Shown here piece after piece: positions 35,451-44,554 of a DNA stretch of 64,000 bases. The DNA lies in NCBI RefSeq assembly GCF_012910905.1, contig NZ_WTVN01000027.1, positions 1 through 64,000 of the forward strand, in the 5' to 3' direction. Position numbers and translations under genes: made by a program. Within the stretch, counting starts at the first letter, position 1. The number at the start of each line of letters is the position of its first letter. A model generated the notes under the pieces. It was not told the origin of the DNA, did not search any database, and saw only the letters and a list, made by a program, of their open reading frames with translations. The DNA comes from Aromatoleum toluvorans. Lineage in GTDB: Bacteria > Pseudomonadota > Gammaproteobacteria > Burkholderiales > Rhodocyclaceae.

Positions 35451-37319
35451 CTACGCGAGAAAGGCGCGGAACGCGTCCACGGCCATCGGCCGGCCGAAGA
35501 GCGGGCCTTGCTGCAGGTGGCAATCGAGCGCCGACAGGAAGGCCTCCTGCGCTTCCGTTTCGACGCCACGCGCAACCACCTCCAGCTGCAGGATGCCGGC
35601 CATGCCGGCGATTGCCTCGACGATGGCCGCGCTGTCCTCGCGGATGCCGACTTCGCGGACGAGGAAGGGGTCGAGTTTCAGGGCGTTGAGCGGGTAGCGC
35701 TTGAGCCGCGGGATCGAGGAAAGGCCGCGGCCGTAGTCGTCGATCGCGAGCCGCACGCCCGTCCCGGCGATCGCCTGCAGCACGCCGATCAGGCGGCTGT
35801 GCTCGTCGTTGAGCACGCGTTCGTCGAGGTCCAGTTCCAGCTGCGCCGGCTCCAGCCCGGACGCCCCCAGCGCATGGTGGACGCGTTCGGCGAGGTCGCC
35901 GTGCAGCAGTTGTTCCAGCGCCACATTCACGATGAGGCGCGGCGCTCGCCCTTCGCGCTGCGGCCACCCCGCCGCTGCCTTGCAGGCCGCGTGCAACACC
36001 CAGTCGCCCATGCGCGCGAGCTGTCCCGAATCGCGCGCGACGCCTCCGAAGTGCTGGAAGGGGATCAGCCCGAGCTCCGGGTGATGCCAGCGCAACAGGG
36101 CCTCGCCGGCCTCCACGGTGCCGTCCCGGACGTCAACGAGCGGCTGGAAATGCACGTCGAGCTGGCCGAGATCGATCGCCTGGCGCAGGCGCGTCTCGAA
36201 CGTCAGCAGCGGCGCTTCGGGCAGGTCGTGCATGACGACGACCAGGCCGGGGCGGGCGGCGGAGTCGAGCGCATAGGTGACGATGTCGACATCGAAGGTG
36301 CTGCCGTCGCGCCGCCGGTGCTGCCAGATCCCCGGCTCGGACGGCAGCCTGCCGTCACCGGGGGTCGTGCGCAGCGCGGCGATTTCCATCGTGCCCAGAG
36401 TCTCGCGCGAATAGCCATACACCCGCGCCGCTGCCGTGTTCGCGGCGAGGATGCGCATCTCGGGCCCCTCGCACAGCAGGGTCGGCAGCGGGCTGTCGGT
36501 GAAGATGCGCTCGAGGATGCTCTCGCCGAGTGGCGCCGCCGAAGGCACCGCGCCGGTGGCCGGTGGCCGGCCGGGTGATGCCGGCGGGAGAATGAGCAGG
36601 CGCCAGTCGGGCTTGGGTCCGGCGAGTACGCGCGCGCCGAGTTCGCCGGCCTGCCCGGGCACGCGCAGCCTGGCGATCTGGGCGGCGTCGGCGGCCGGCC
36701 ATTCGATCTCCATGCAGTCGCGGACGGCCTGTCCGATCAGGCTGCCGCGCGCGAGGCCCAGCGCGGCGAGGGCGACGGCGTTCGCCGCGGCGATGCGGTC
36801 GCGCTCGTCGATGACGATGACGGGTTGCTCGAGGGCCGCTGCCAGCCGGGGCCAGAGCGCGTCGACCGCGGGCGTCTCGGCGAACGTGCTGTCGGCGTAG
36901 GCTTCGGCGATCACGTCCGGGCTCAGGATCAGGGCGTGGATGCCCGGCCGGATGCGCGCGGCCGCGACGAAGCGCAGGTCGCGATGCCGGTCGCCGGGAA
37001 GCGACACCCGCAGGCTGCCGCGCATCTCGCCCTGGATGAAGAGGCGTGCGCGCGCGTCGAGGAAGTCGCGTTCCGAGGGGAAGAGGTCGGCGAGGGGCTT
37101 TCCGGCGATCTGCCGGTAATCCCGCTCGAGCAGGCGGCAGGCCGCGCTGTTGACCTCGAGGACGACCTCGTCGCCGGTGATGATCAGGCCCTCGTCGAGC
37201 AGTTCGAACAGCGCGAGGTAGAGGCCCGTTTCCGCCCCTTCGGAGAAGTCGGGGATGAAGGGCTCTTCGGGGTTTTCGTTGCCCTGCGGGCGACGGGCTG
37301 CGTTCATGGGGGCGACCAT
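35451..37319 (-). CDS. PAS-EAL domain protein (c-di-GMP phosphodiesterase-like)
   Basis: 622 residues from the ATG at 37319; an upstream ATG (37409) and a downstream ATG (37307) are also possible. PAS-like domains lie at about 25-130, 150-240 and 270-370 (ANTAAARVYGYSRETLGTMEI), then an EAL domain (about 380-622). Seen in the EAL domain: EALLRW, the Asn of RLIVNVALEQL, IDDYGRG, LKLDPFLV and QQGPLFGRPM. The motif that usually reads AEGVET reads ARGVET, losing one acidic residue. No GGDEF domain and no membrane segment. Probably a cytoplasmic c-di-GMP sensor or hydrolase with PAS input. Confidence 0.82.
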   Translation of the reverse strand: MVAPMNAARRPQGNENPEEPFIPDFSEGAETGLYLALFELLDEGLIITGDEVVLEVNSAACRLLERDYRQIAGKPLADLFPSERDFLDARARLFIQGEMRGSLRVSLPGDRHRDLRFVAAARIRPGIHALILSPDVIAEAYADSTFAETPAVDALWPRLAAALEQPVIVIDERDRIAAANAVALAALGLARGSLIGQAVRDCMEIEWPAADAAQIARLRVPGQAGELGARVLAGPKPDWRLLILPPASPGRPPATGAVPSAAPLGESILERIFTDSPLPTLLCEGPEMRILAANTAAARVYGYSRETLGTMEIAALRTTPGDGRLPSEPGIWQHRRRDGSTFDVDIVTYALDSAARPGLVVVMHDLPEAPLLTFETRLRQAIDLGQLDVHFQPLVDVRDGTVEAGEALLRWHHPELGLIPFQHFGGVARDSGQLARMGDWVLHAACKAAAGWPQREGRAPRLIVNVALEQLLHGDLAERVHHALGASGLEPAQLELDLDERVLNDEHSRLIGVLQAIAGTGVRLAIDDYGRGLSSIPRLKRYPLNALKLDPFLVREVGIREDSAAIVEAIAGMAGILQLEVVARGVETEAQEAFLSALDCHLQQGPLFGRPMAVDAFRAFLA

Positions 37320-37444
37320 TCCACGTATTCGGGCGATGTTTCGGCGTAGTCCAGAATACGCGAACGTGCCGTAACGATTGCGCCGAATAGGCGGGGAGGG
37401 CGGCCCCAATTCCGCCCGATTGCCGCGCCCCGGCGCGGGGGCAG

Positions 37445-38905
37445 TTACTTGCGGCCCAGTCCGCCGAGCAGGACGGCGATGGGGCGTGCCGGACGCCGCG
37501 GCGCGATGCCCCGCTTGTCGATCGCCGGCTCCGTCGCCTGCAGGCTGGTGCCGGCCGCCGCCGCGATCGGCTGGGTCGGCTCGTAGGGCTTGCTGAAGTC
37601 GAATCCGTCCGCTGCGATCATCGACTTGCGGCGGCGCGCGTCGTTGTTGCGGGCCGGTGCGGCGGCGGCTCGGCTGCCGTTCGCCGGCTCGCGCGACGGT
37701 TCGGCGCCCTTGGCCGCCGGGGTTCGCCGGCCCCTGCGGGCGCCGGATTCATGGAAATCGGGTTCGGGATCGAAGCCCGGCACGGCTTCCTGCGGAATCT
37801 GCAGCTTGATGAGCTTCTCGATCTCGACGAGGAGATGCTTCTCCTCGGCGCTCACCAGCGACACCGCATGGCCCTGGCGGCCGGCGCGGCCGGTGCGGCC
37901 GATGCGGTGAACATAGTCCTCGGCGGTATGCGGCAGTTCGAAGTTGATCACCGAGGGCAGGTCGTCGATGTCCAGGCCGCGCGCGGCGACGTCGGTGGCG
38001 ACGAGGACGCGCAGCTTGCCGGACTTGAATGCTTCCAGCGTCTCGGTGCGCTGTGCCTGGCCCTTGTCGCCGTGGATCGCGTCGGCAGCGATCTCGTGGC
38101 GTTCCAGAAAGTGGGCGAGGCGGCCGCAGGCGAGCTTGGTCGCGACGAACACCAGCGCCTGCGTGTCCGGCTCGTGCCGCAGCAGATGCACGAGCAGGTT
38201 GCGCTTGAGACCGGCGGAGACCGGATGCACGCGGTGCGTGATCGTCTCCGACACCGCGTTGCGGCGGGCGACTTCGATCAGCTGCGGTTCCTTGAGCATC
38301 TGGTCGGCGAGCTTCTTGATCTCGTCCGAGAAGGTCGCGGAGAACAGCAGGCTCTGGCGCGACGCCGGCAGCAGGTCGAGGATGCGCCGGATGTCGGGGA
38401 TGAAGCCCATGTCCAGCATGCGGTCGGCTTCGTCCAGCACGAGCATCTCGACCTGGTTCAGCGCGATCGTCTTCTGCTGCACGTGGTCGAGCAGGCGGCC
38501 CGGCGTGGCGATGACGATCTCGATGCCGTTGCGCAGTTCCTGAATCTGCGGCTTCATGTCGACGCCGCCGTAGATGCAGGTGCTGCGCAGCGGGATGTGC
38601 TTGCTGTAGGTTTTCACCGACTCGAACACCTGCATCGCCAGCTCGCGCGTCGGCGCGAGGATCAGCGCGCGCACCGGGTGGCGGGCGGGGCTGGTCGAAG
38701 TGCTGGCGTGGCGGGAAAGCCGCTGCAGCAGTGGCAACGTGAAGCCGGCCGTCTTGCCGGTGCCGGTCTGCGCGCCGCCCATCACGTCGCGGCCGGCCAA
38801 CACGACAGGGATGGCCTGCTGCTGGATCGGAGTGGGGGCGGTGTAACCGGTATCGGCTACAGCGCGTAGCAGCTCGGGGATCAGCCCGAGGTCGGCGAAG
38901 CTCAT
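37445..38905 (-). CDS. rhlE: DEAD-box RNA helicase RhlE
   Basis: 486 residues. All helicase motifs are present in order: Q motif (GYTAPTPIQQQAIP), I AQTGTGKT, Ia APTRELA, GG, Ib TPGRLLD, II DEAD, III SATF, IV LVFVATK, V ATDVAARGLDID and VI HRIGRTGRAG. The C-terminal ~110 residues are basic and low-complexity, ending in PRRPARPIAVLLGGLGRK. This arrangement fits RhlE, which acts in RNA decay and ribosome assembly. Confidence 0.92.
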   Translation of the reverse strand: MSFADLGLIPELLRAVADTGYTAPTPIQQQAIPVVLAGRDVMGGAQTGTGKTAGFTLPLLQRLSRHASTSTSPARHPVRALILAPTRELAMQVFESVKTYSKHIPLRSTCIYGGVDMKPQIQELRNGIEIVIATPGRLLDHVQQKTIALNQVEMLVLDEADRMLDMGFIPDIRRILDLLPASRQSLLFSATFSDEIKKLADQMLKEPQLIEVARRNAVSETITHRVHPVSAGLKRNLLVHLLRHEPDTQALVFVATKLACGRLAHFLERHEIAADAIHGDKGQAQRTETLEAFKSGKLRVLVATDVAARGLDIDDLPSVINFELPHTAEDYVHRIGRTGRAGRQGHAVSLVSAEEKHLLVEIEKLIKLQIPQEAVPGFDPEPDFHESGARRGRRTPAAKGAEPSREPANGSRAAAAPARNNDARRRKSMIAADGFDFSKPYEPTQPIAAAAGTSLQATEPAIDKRGIAPRRPARPIAVLLGGLGRK

Positions 38906-39040
38906 AGGCGCCTATCTTCCATGGAGGCCTGTCGCGTCGGGCGCGACGCCAGGAAAGGCGACTGAGGGAACGGAAACCGGAACGTTCGGGTTCCGGCAGG
39001 GGCTCGCGCCAACCGGCAGGCCGGGTGCTGTAAAAACATC

Positions 39041-39046
39041 ATTATA
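39041..39046 (-). promoter_or_regulatory. Possible -10 element upstream of rhlE
   Basis: TATAAT on the minus strand, about 135 nt upstream of the rhlE start, with no convincing -35 hexamer. Confidence 0.3.
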
Positions 39047-39109
39047 CATGCACGATCCGGCCGGTTTGTTGCATCACGGTGGCAAAATCGCCGGGCGCGG
39101 TCGCGTCGA

Positions 39110-40216
39110 TCAGCTGGCGCCCGGATTCTGCAGCGCGAGATAGCAGGTGATCTCCTCGCGGTCGTGGTACAGGTGCTTCATGCGCAGTACGAACGGCCCC
39201 GCGTGCGCGAGCCGCTTGGTGATGATGGCGCGGCACTGCTCGACCGCGTCGAGGCGCTTCTTCATCGGCAGCTTGAGGTTGAAGATCGCCCGGCGGCAGC
39301 GGCCCATGGCGAGCCAGTCGGCGACGAGGGCCGAGACGCGCGTCGGCTGCTCCACCATGTCGCACACCAGCCATTCGACCGGGCGCGGCGGCCGCCACGT
39401 GAATCCGTCCGCGCGCACATGCTCGACCATTTCGGTCGCCATCACCGAGGGCGCCATCGGTCCGTTGTCGACCGCGGTGACGCGCAGGCCCCGGTGGGCC
39501 AGCTGCCAGGTCCATCCGCCGGGGGCGGCGCCGAGGTCGACCGCGCGCAGGCCGGCGCGCAGGCTCGCGTTGCGTTCCTCTTCGGTGAGCAGCGTGAAGA
39601 AGGCCTCGGCGAGCTTCAGCGTCGAGCGGCTTCCGGCCTCGCGCAGCATGCGAAGCCGCGGGATGCCCATCGGCCAGAGTGCGGCGCGTCCCGGCAGGGC
39701 GGCGCACAGCCACGCCGTGTTGGCGTCGGCGAACAGGACGTGCAGCGCGGGCAGTCCCTTGGCGCGTTCGCGGAAAGTGTTCGCCTTGTCGAGTTCGCGC
39801 TGCAGCGGCGCGGTGAAACGCTTGCAGAAGCCGGACTGCTGCTTGGCTTCGTCGGTGTCCGGGGTCTCCAGCAGCAGGTCGGCGAAGCGCTGGCCGCTCG
39901 CACGGACCGCCGCGACGATGGGCGTCGCGCGGTCGCGCTCGGGCAGGTCGTCGACGCGCGCGAACCAGGGCAGGAGCTGGCGCGCGAAGATCAGGCTGCG
40001 CCAGTCGCAGCGCTCCAGCTCGGCGAAGGGGACCGGTTCGGGGGTCTCGAAGACGACGAAGGCCTTGCCCGGCTGGGCGCGCACGAATCCCATCAGGCCG
40101 AGTCCGGCGGCAAATTCGTCGAGTTCGGCGGCGGTTTCCTTTTCGAAGCCGGCGCGACAGAGGGCAAGCAGGCCGTTCGCGGCAAAGCCGGGACGCTGCG
40201 GCGGAGGGAAGGACAT
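39110..40216 (-). CDS. rlmM: 23S rRNA (cytidine-2'-O)-methyltransferase RlmM
   Basis: 368 residues. An N-terminal THUMP-like region (GLLALCRAGFEKETAAELDEF) is followed by a Rossmann methyltransferase domain with the SAM motif VDLGAAPGGWTWQL near 220, VCDMVEQP for the catalytic Asp region, and FNLKLPMKKR and FVLRMKHLYHDREEIT for the catalytic Lys/Glu region of 2'-O-methyltransferases. Methylates C2498 of 23S rRNA in E. coli. Single gene here. Confidence 0.9.
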   Translation of the reverse strand: MSFPPPQRPGFAANGLLALCRAGFEKETAAELDEFAAGLGLMGFVRAQPGKAFVVFETPEPVPFAELERCDWRSLIFARQLLPWFARVDDLPERDRATPIVAAVRASGQRFADLLLETPDTDEAKQQSGFCKRFTAPLQRELDKANTFRERAKGLPALHVLFADANTAWLCAALPGRAALWPMGIPRLRMLREAGSRSTLKLAEAFFTLLTEEERNASLRAGLRAVDLGAAPGGWTWQLAHRGLRVTAVDNGPMAPSVMATEMVEHVRADGFTWRPPRPVEWLVCDMVEQPTRVSALVADWLAMGRCRRAIFNLKLPMKKRLDAVEQCRAIITKRLAHAGPFVLRMKHLYHDREEITCYLALQNPGAS

Positions 40217-40314
40217 GGGATGGGCTCGCTGCGGCGACGGCCGCGCTGTGTGCGGTTACTGGAACGCCGCGGATGATAAGCCGCAGCGCCGAAGCCGCAA
40301 AGCGTCGGCGCGGG

Positions 40315-40713
40315 TCACCGGGACGCGCGCTTCGCCGCGCGTTCGTCCTGCGGCGCCGCCGCGACGGTGTCCGGCGCCTTCGGGGCGCTCGCGGTCGATT
40401 GCGCTGCCGCCGGGATCGGCGCCTGCGGATGCGCAACCACCGAGGGCACGTTCTGCAGGTTGTTCTGCATCATGTAGTCGTTCATTTCGCGCCAGCCCGC
40501 GAATATCGCCGCTTTCTGCGCCTTCGCATTGAGCGCGTAGCAGTCCTCGATCGAGCGGCCGGCGTGCCGGCACGCGCCGCCGATCGCCTTTCCCTCGGCC
40601 TCGGCCAGCGCCGCCGTCTTCTGCGGGTTGGGCAGATCGAGCGCATTGCTCAACTGTTCGCAGCCGCTCAGGCCGAGGAGCAGGAAGAGGGGGATCAGGC
40701 GTTGCGCGAACAT
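40315..40713 (-). CDS. Lipoprotein of unknown function
   Basis: 132 residues. Lipoprotein signal: MFAQRLIPLFLLLGLSG-C18, lipobox LSGC. The mature part has a helical region with two cysteines (GGACRHAGRSIEDCYALN) and AAIFAGWREMNDYMMQNNL, then an Ala/Pro-rich disordered tail. No family recognised with certainty; similar small lipoproteins occur in related betaproteobacteria. Confidence 0.78.
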   Translation of the reverse strand: MFAQRLIPLFLLLGLSGCEQLSNALDLPNPQKTAALAEAEGKAIGGACRHAGRSIEDCYALNAKAQKAAIFAGWREMNDYMMQNNLQNVPSVVAHPQAPIPAAAQSTASAPKAPDTVAAAPQDERAAKRASR

Positions 40714-40862
40714 GGCGAAGGCTACCTTTGACGGGGGCTGAAGGCTTTAACGTCAAGACGGGAAAAATCTTGACGCAATGTCGCGGCGCGGGCGGAAGCG
40801 GCCTGTGACGAAGCGACTTATAATGAAAAACTTGGCATTTTACGGTCGTGAAGGAAGCAGGA

Positions 40863-42188
40863 ATGAAGCCTTTGGCTCGAATGTTGCGCAATGGTGTCGT
40901 GGCGGGTGTCGCCGCGGTGGTGTGTATTGGCGTCCCGGTCGCTACGCATGCTGCGAAGCCGAAGGCACCGAAGGCGGCGGCCGCTGCCGAGCCGGCGGGG
41001 CCGCGCGAAATCCGGCTGGTGCACCAGCTGAGCCCCGAGCGCGAGGAAGTGCTGCAGAAGCTCGTCGCTCGCTTCAACGAGGGCAACAAGGACTATCGCC
41101 TCGTCGTCCAGTCCGGCACGTGGAGCGACACCGACGCGCCGCACATGGCGATCCTGCAGGGCAGCGCCGAAGACGATTTCCTCGCCGCGGGCAAGCCGCG
41201 TTACAAGGCCCTGTCCGGGGTGATGCGCGAAGCCGGCGTGCCGCTGCAGACGCTCAAGCCGCCCGCGATGATGGATCGTGCGCTCACCGACGCCAAGGGC
41301 CAGCTGCTGGCGCTACCGGTCGGGCTGTCGACCCCCGTCATGTACATCAACCGCAAGGAATTCCAGCGCGCCGGGCTCAATCCGGATGCGCCGCCCAAGA
41401 CCTGGTTCGATCTGCAGCAGGCCCTGGGCCAGCTCTTCGACGCAGGCTCCCAGTGCCCGTACACGGTGTCCCAGCCGGGGCGCGTGATGATCGAGAACAC
41501 CAGCGCCTGGCACAACGAGCCGGTCGCCGCACGGCAGGGCAAGGGCGAGCGTCCCGCGTTCAACGGCATGCTGCAGGTCAAGCACGTCGCCATGATGGCG
41601 AGCTGGCATCGGGCGCGCTACCTCCGCACCTTCGATGCCGAGTCCGAGGCCGAGCAGCGTTTCGCGTCGGGCGAATGCGCCGTCATCGCGGCACCCTCGT
41701 CGAGCTGGACCGACTTCCGCCGCAAGGCGGGCTTCGACATCGGCATCGCGCCGCTGCCGTATCACGACGACTTCCCCGGCGCGCCGCAGAACACGCTCGC
41801 CGACGGGGCGGCGATGTGGGTCGCCGCGGGCAAGAACGCGGCCGAGTACAAGGGGGTCGCGCGCTTCGTCGCCTTCTGGCTGCAACCCGAGAACCAGGTC
41901 GCATGGCAGCGCGAGTCGGGCTACCTCCCGCTCAACCGTGCCGGCGTGTTTGCGGCCCAGAGCGACGTGCTCGGCGCCGATCTGGAGAACGTCAAGGTCG
42001 CCGTCGCGCAGCTCAGCCACAAGCCCGCGACCGCGGAGTCGAGTTCTTCTAGCTTCATCGCCCGGGCGCGTGTGCAGGGCATCCTCGACGAGGAGCTGAG
42101 CGCGGTGTGGGCCGATCGCAAGCCCGCCAAGGAAGCGCTGGACACGGCAGTGACCCGCGTCCAGGCGATGTTCCCGGTTCCTCGCTGA
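40863..42188 (+). CDS. UgpB-like periplasmic substrate-binding protein
   Basis: 441 residues. AGGAAGCAGGA precedes the ATG, and a TATAAT lies at 40819-40824. A signal peptide (VVAGVAAVVCIGVPVATHA) and an Ala/Lys linker precede an extracellular solute-binding protein family 1 fold: EREEVLQKLVARFNE, LPVGLSTPVMYINRKEFQRAGLNPD, PKTWFDLQQAL and FASGECAVIAAPSSSWTDFRRK. These match UgpB, the glycerol-3-phosphate/glycerophosphodiester binder. No UgpA, UgpE or UgpC genes are present in the window. The next gene encodes a UgpQ-like phosphodiesterase, which supports the substrate class. Confidence 0.8.
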   Translation: MKPLARMLRNGVVAGVAAVVCIGVPVATHAAKPKAPKAAAAAEPAGPREIRLVHQLSPEREEVLQKLVARFNEGNKDYRLVVQSGTWSDTDAPHMAILQGSAEDDFLAAGKPRYKALSGVMREAGVPLQTLKPPAMMDRALTDAKGQLLALPVGLSTPVMYINRKEFQRAGLNPDAPPKTWFDLQQALGQLFDAGSQCPYTVSQPGRVMIENTSAWHNEPVAARQGKGERPAFNGMLQVKHVAMMASWHRARYLRTFDAESEAEQRFASGECAVIAAPSSSWTDFRRKAGFDIGIAPLPYHDDFPGAPQNTLADGAAMWVAAGKNAAEYKGVARFVAFWLQPENQVAWQRESGYLPLNRAGVFAAQSDVLGADLENVKVAVAQLSHKPATAESSSSSFIARARVQGILDEELSAVWADRKPAKEALDTAVTRVQAMFPVPR

Positions 42189-42192
42189 GCGC

Positions 42193-42942
42193 ATGACGCA
42201 CCGCCCGGAGTTCCCACTCCCCGCGGTGCTTGCACACCGCTGCGGCGGCAGGCTCGCGCCGGAGAACACCCTGGCCGGCCTTGCCGCGACCGCAGAAACC
42301 GGCTGCGGGGGCGTCGAATTCGACGTGATGCTCAGCGGCAGCGGTTCCCCCGTACTGATTCACGACGAAACGCTCGAGCGCACGACCGACGGTCTCGGGC
42401 GCGTCGCCCACACGCCGGACGACGTCCTGTTCGCGCTCGATGCCGGTACCTGGTTCGATCCACGCTTTGCCGGTGAACCCGTCCCGTGCCTCGATCTCGC
42501 CGCGGCCCGTTGCCAGGCGCTCGGGCTGGCGGTCAATCTGGAGATCAAGCCGTCGCACGGAACCGACACCGAGACGGCCGAGCGCGTCGTGCGGCGGGCG
42601 CGAATGCTGTGGGCGGCCGCACCCGCCTCCGTCCTCCTGTCCTCGTTCTCCGAGCGGGCGCTCGAAGTCGCGGCGTCCGTGGCGCCCGCCTTGCGCCGGG
42701 GCCTGCTCGTCGGCGCCGTGCCGGCGGACTGGCTGGCGCGCTGCCGCAGGCTCCGCGCCGCGGCCCTGCACGTCGACTACCGCCACCTGGATGCGGATCG
42801 CATTGCCGCGGTGCGCGAAGCCGGCCTGTGGGTCGTCACCTACACGGTCAACGACCCGGAGCGGGCCGCAAGGCTGTTCGAGTGGGGTGTCGACTGCGTG
42901 ATCACCGACCGACCGGACGTCATCCGTCCGCCGTCGCCGTGA
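42193..42942 (+). CDS. ugpQ: Glycerophosphodiester phosphodiesterase UgpQ
   Basis: 249 residues, GDPD TIM barrel. LAHRCGGRLAPENTLAGL holds the catalytic His and the Glu-Asn pair; GVEFDVMLSGSGSPVLIHDETLERTTDG holds the metal ligands (ExD) and the second catalytic His; VNLEIKPSHGTD holds the third metal Glu. No signal peptide, so it is cytoplasmic. Hydrolyses glycerophosphodiesters to glycerol-3-phosphate and an alcohol. It starts 4 nt after the UgpB-like gene. Confidence 0.92.
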   Translation: MTHRPEFPLPAVLAHRCGGRLAPENTLAGLAATAETGCGGVEFDVMLSGSGSPVLIHDETLERTTDGLGRVAHTPDDVLFALDAGTWFDPRFAGEPVPCLDLAAARCQALGLAVNLEIKPSHGTDTETAERVVRRARMLWAAAPASVLLSSFSERALEVAASVAPALRRGLLVGAVPADWLARCRRLRAAALHVDYRHLDADRIAAVREAGLWVVTYTVNDPERAARLFEWGVDCVITDRPDVIRPPSP

Positions 42943-42970
42943 GTGCGCGATTCCGGTTCGCGTGCGATTC

Positions 42971-43000
42971 TTGACGGCACGCGGCCGGGACCCCTACCAT
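42971..43000 (+). promoter_or_regulatory. Possible promoter of ispB
   Basis: -35 TTGACG (42971-42976), 18 nt spacer, -10 TACCAT (42995-43000). It would place the transcript start near 43007 and so favours the TTG start of ispB at 43031. Confidence 0.45.
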
Positions 43001-43030
43001 CTTCTTTTTGTTCCAGCCGGGCGCTTCATC

Positions 43031-43999
43031 TTGTCAACCAAGCAGCTCTATGCGCCGATCGCCGCCGACATGCAGGCGGTCGATGCCGTCATCCGCCAGC
43101 GTCTGCATTCCGACGTCGTCCTCATCCGCCAGGTGGCGGAATACATCATCCACAGTGGCGGCAAGCGCATCCGTCCGGCGCTGGTGCTGTTCGCCGCGGG
43201 TGCGATGGGGTACGAAGGGACGAACCACCACCAACTCGCCGCGGTGGTCGAGTTCATCCACACGGCGACCCTGCTGCACGACGACGTTGTGGACGAATCC
43301 GAGCTGCGCCGCGGCAACAAGACCGCGAACGAGATGTTCGGCAACGCCGCGTCGGTGCTGGTCGGCGACTTCCTGTACACACGCGCCTTCCAGATGATGG
43401 TCGGTGTCGACAACATGCGCGTCATGCAGGTGCTGGCCGACGCGACCAACATCATCGCCGAAGGCGAGGTGCTGCAGCTCCTCAACTGCCACAACGCCGA
43501 CGTCGAGATCGACGACTACCTGCGCGTCATCCGCTACAAGACCGCCAAGCTGTTCGAGGCGTCGACGCGCCTCGGCGCGATCCTGGGCGGCGCGGACGAA
43601 CGCACCGAGCACAGCATCGCGGCCTACGGCATGCACCTCGGCACGGCGTTCCAGCTGATCGACGACGTGCTGGACTATTCGTCTGACGAGGCGGCGACGG
43701 GCAAGCATCTCGGTGACGACCTCGCGGAAGGCAAACCGACGCTGCCGCTCATCCACACGATGAAGCACGGCACGGCGGAGCAGGCCGCTCTCGTGCGCCG
43801 CGCGATCGAGACGGGCGGGCGCGACGATTTCGCGGCGATCCTCGTGGCGATCCGCGAGTGCGGCGCGCTGGACGAGACGCGTCGCTACGCGCGCGCCGAG
43901 GCAAAACTCGCCGCGGACGCACTCGGTGTATTGCCCCCTTCCATTTTCAAGGATGCCCTGCTACAATTATCGGACTTTGCAGTTGGTAGAGATCACTGA
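43031..43999 (+). CDS. ispB: Octaprenyl diphosphate synthase
   Basis: 322 residues from a TTG start at 43031 (STKQLYAPIAADM), the usual length for IspB; a GTG at 42962 would add 23 unrelated residues. It has both Asp-rich motifs: LLHDDVVDES (first) and LIDDVLDYSSD (second), plus GGKRIRPALVL and FNA-type region GNAASVLVGDFLYTRAF. It makes the ubiquinone side chain from farnesyl diphosphate and IPP. The ribosome binding site is poor. Confidence 0.9.
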   Translation: MSTKQLYAPIAADMQAVDAVIRQRLHSDVVLIRQVAEYIIHSGGKRIRPALVLFAAGAMGYEGTNHHQLAAVVEFIHTATLLHDDVVDESELRRGNKTANEMFGNAASVLVGDFLYTRAFQMMVGVDNMRVMQVLADATNIIAEGEVLQLLNCHNADVEIDDYLRVIRYKTAKLFEASTRLGAILGGADERTEHSIAAYGMHLGTAFQLIDDVLDYSSDEAATGKHLGDDLAEGKPTLPLIHTMKHGTAEQAALVRRAIETGGRDDFAAILVAIRECGALDETRRYARAEAKLAADALGVLPPSIFKDALLQLSDFAVGRDH

Positions 44000-44013
44000 C
44001 CTCTGCAAAGCGT

Positions 44014-44090
44014 CGGGGAATAGCTCAGCCTGGTAGAGCACTGCGTTCGGGACGCAGGGGCCGGAGGTTCGAATCCTCTTTCCCCGACCA
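44014..44090 (+). tRNA. tRNA-Pro (CGG)
   Basis: 77 nt cloverleaf including encoded CCA. Acceptor stem CGGGGAA/TTCCCCG, D loop AGCTCAGCCTGGTAGAGC, anticodon arm CTGCG-TTCGGGA-CGCAG with anticodon CGG, T arm CGGAGGTTCGAATCCTC. A possible -10 (TACAAT, 43972-43977) lies in the 3' end of ispB. Confidence 0.96.
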
Positions 44091-44101
44091 AGAATTCCCG
44101 C

Positions 44102-44138
44102 AAAAAAGCCTTCAAGTTCAAGACTTGGAGGCTTTTTT
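44102..44138 (+). terminator. Terminator after tRNA-Pro
   Basis: AAAAAAGCCT...AGGCTTTTTT, stem GCCT-tca-AGT/ACT-tgg-AGGC (3 x 3 internal loop) capped by TCAAG and flanked by six A and six T. Functions on the plus strand, potentially in both directions. Confidence 0.88.
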
Positions 44139-44508
44139 GTTTTCCAGGCTCCATGCCGAGTGCCTGCAAGCCCATCTTTTCGATCACATCCAGTGTGATC
44201 GCGCACAGGCAGTCTTCCCCGGCGGCTACCGGCCCGAACGGCTGGGGTCGCGGGTGTTCCCCAGGATCTGACGGCGCAGAGATGCGCTTGCCCGAAGTGG
44301 GCCGGGGCGGGCGGTCATTCAGACTTTGACATCGCAGCCCGAAACCTCGGCATCCGGGGCGTTCGGCCATGCTGCGGGACCCTGCGGCCTCCGAAGACGT
44401 TCAAGCACTCCGCCCTGACGGCGCGCAGGCGATCTGCGCCGCCGATCGGCCGACGATATGTTCCCCGACGACGAAGGTGCGCGTCCGGCGCCGCGAGGCG
44501 TTGGCCGG
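44139..44508. other. 370 bp without a supported gene
   Basis: No open frame with family similarity or a ribosome binding site on either strand. It contains an 8 bp inverted repeat, CGATCACA-TCCAG-TGTGATCG at 44177-44197. Minus-strand open frames here run back through the tRNA and are not credible as genes. It could be a decayed remnant; nothing identifies it. Confidence 0.5.
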
Positions 44509-44536
44509 TTGACATTTATTGAATTCAGAATACACT
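44509..44536 (+). promoter_or_regulatory. Promoter of the TRAP/catabolic operon
   Basis: -35 TTGACA (44509-44514, perfect), 16 nt spacer, -10 TACACT (44531-44536). Operator copy 44517-44530 fills the spacer. Predicted transcript start near 44543, leaving a leader of about 110 nt before dctP. Confidence 0.7.
44517..44530. promoter_or_regulatory. Regulon operator, copy A1
   Basis: TATTGAATTCAGAA, 12 of 14 matches to TTCTGAATTCAGAA, located inside the promoter spacer. Confidence 0.75.
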
Positions 44537-44554
44537 CAGCCTGTGTCAAGCGAA

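Noticed and set aside
44177-44197. GATCACA-TCCAG-TGTGATC considered as a CRP/FNR-type site
   Set aside because: The half-sites are inverted relative to TGTGA-N6-TCACA and it lies more than 300 bp from the next promoter; kept only as an unexplained inverted repeat.
43993-44370. Minus-strand open frame ending in GFEPPAPASRTQCSTRLSYSP
   Set aside because: That peptide is the translation of the complement of tRNA-Pro, a well-known false gene.
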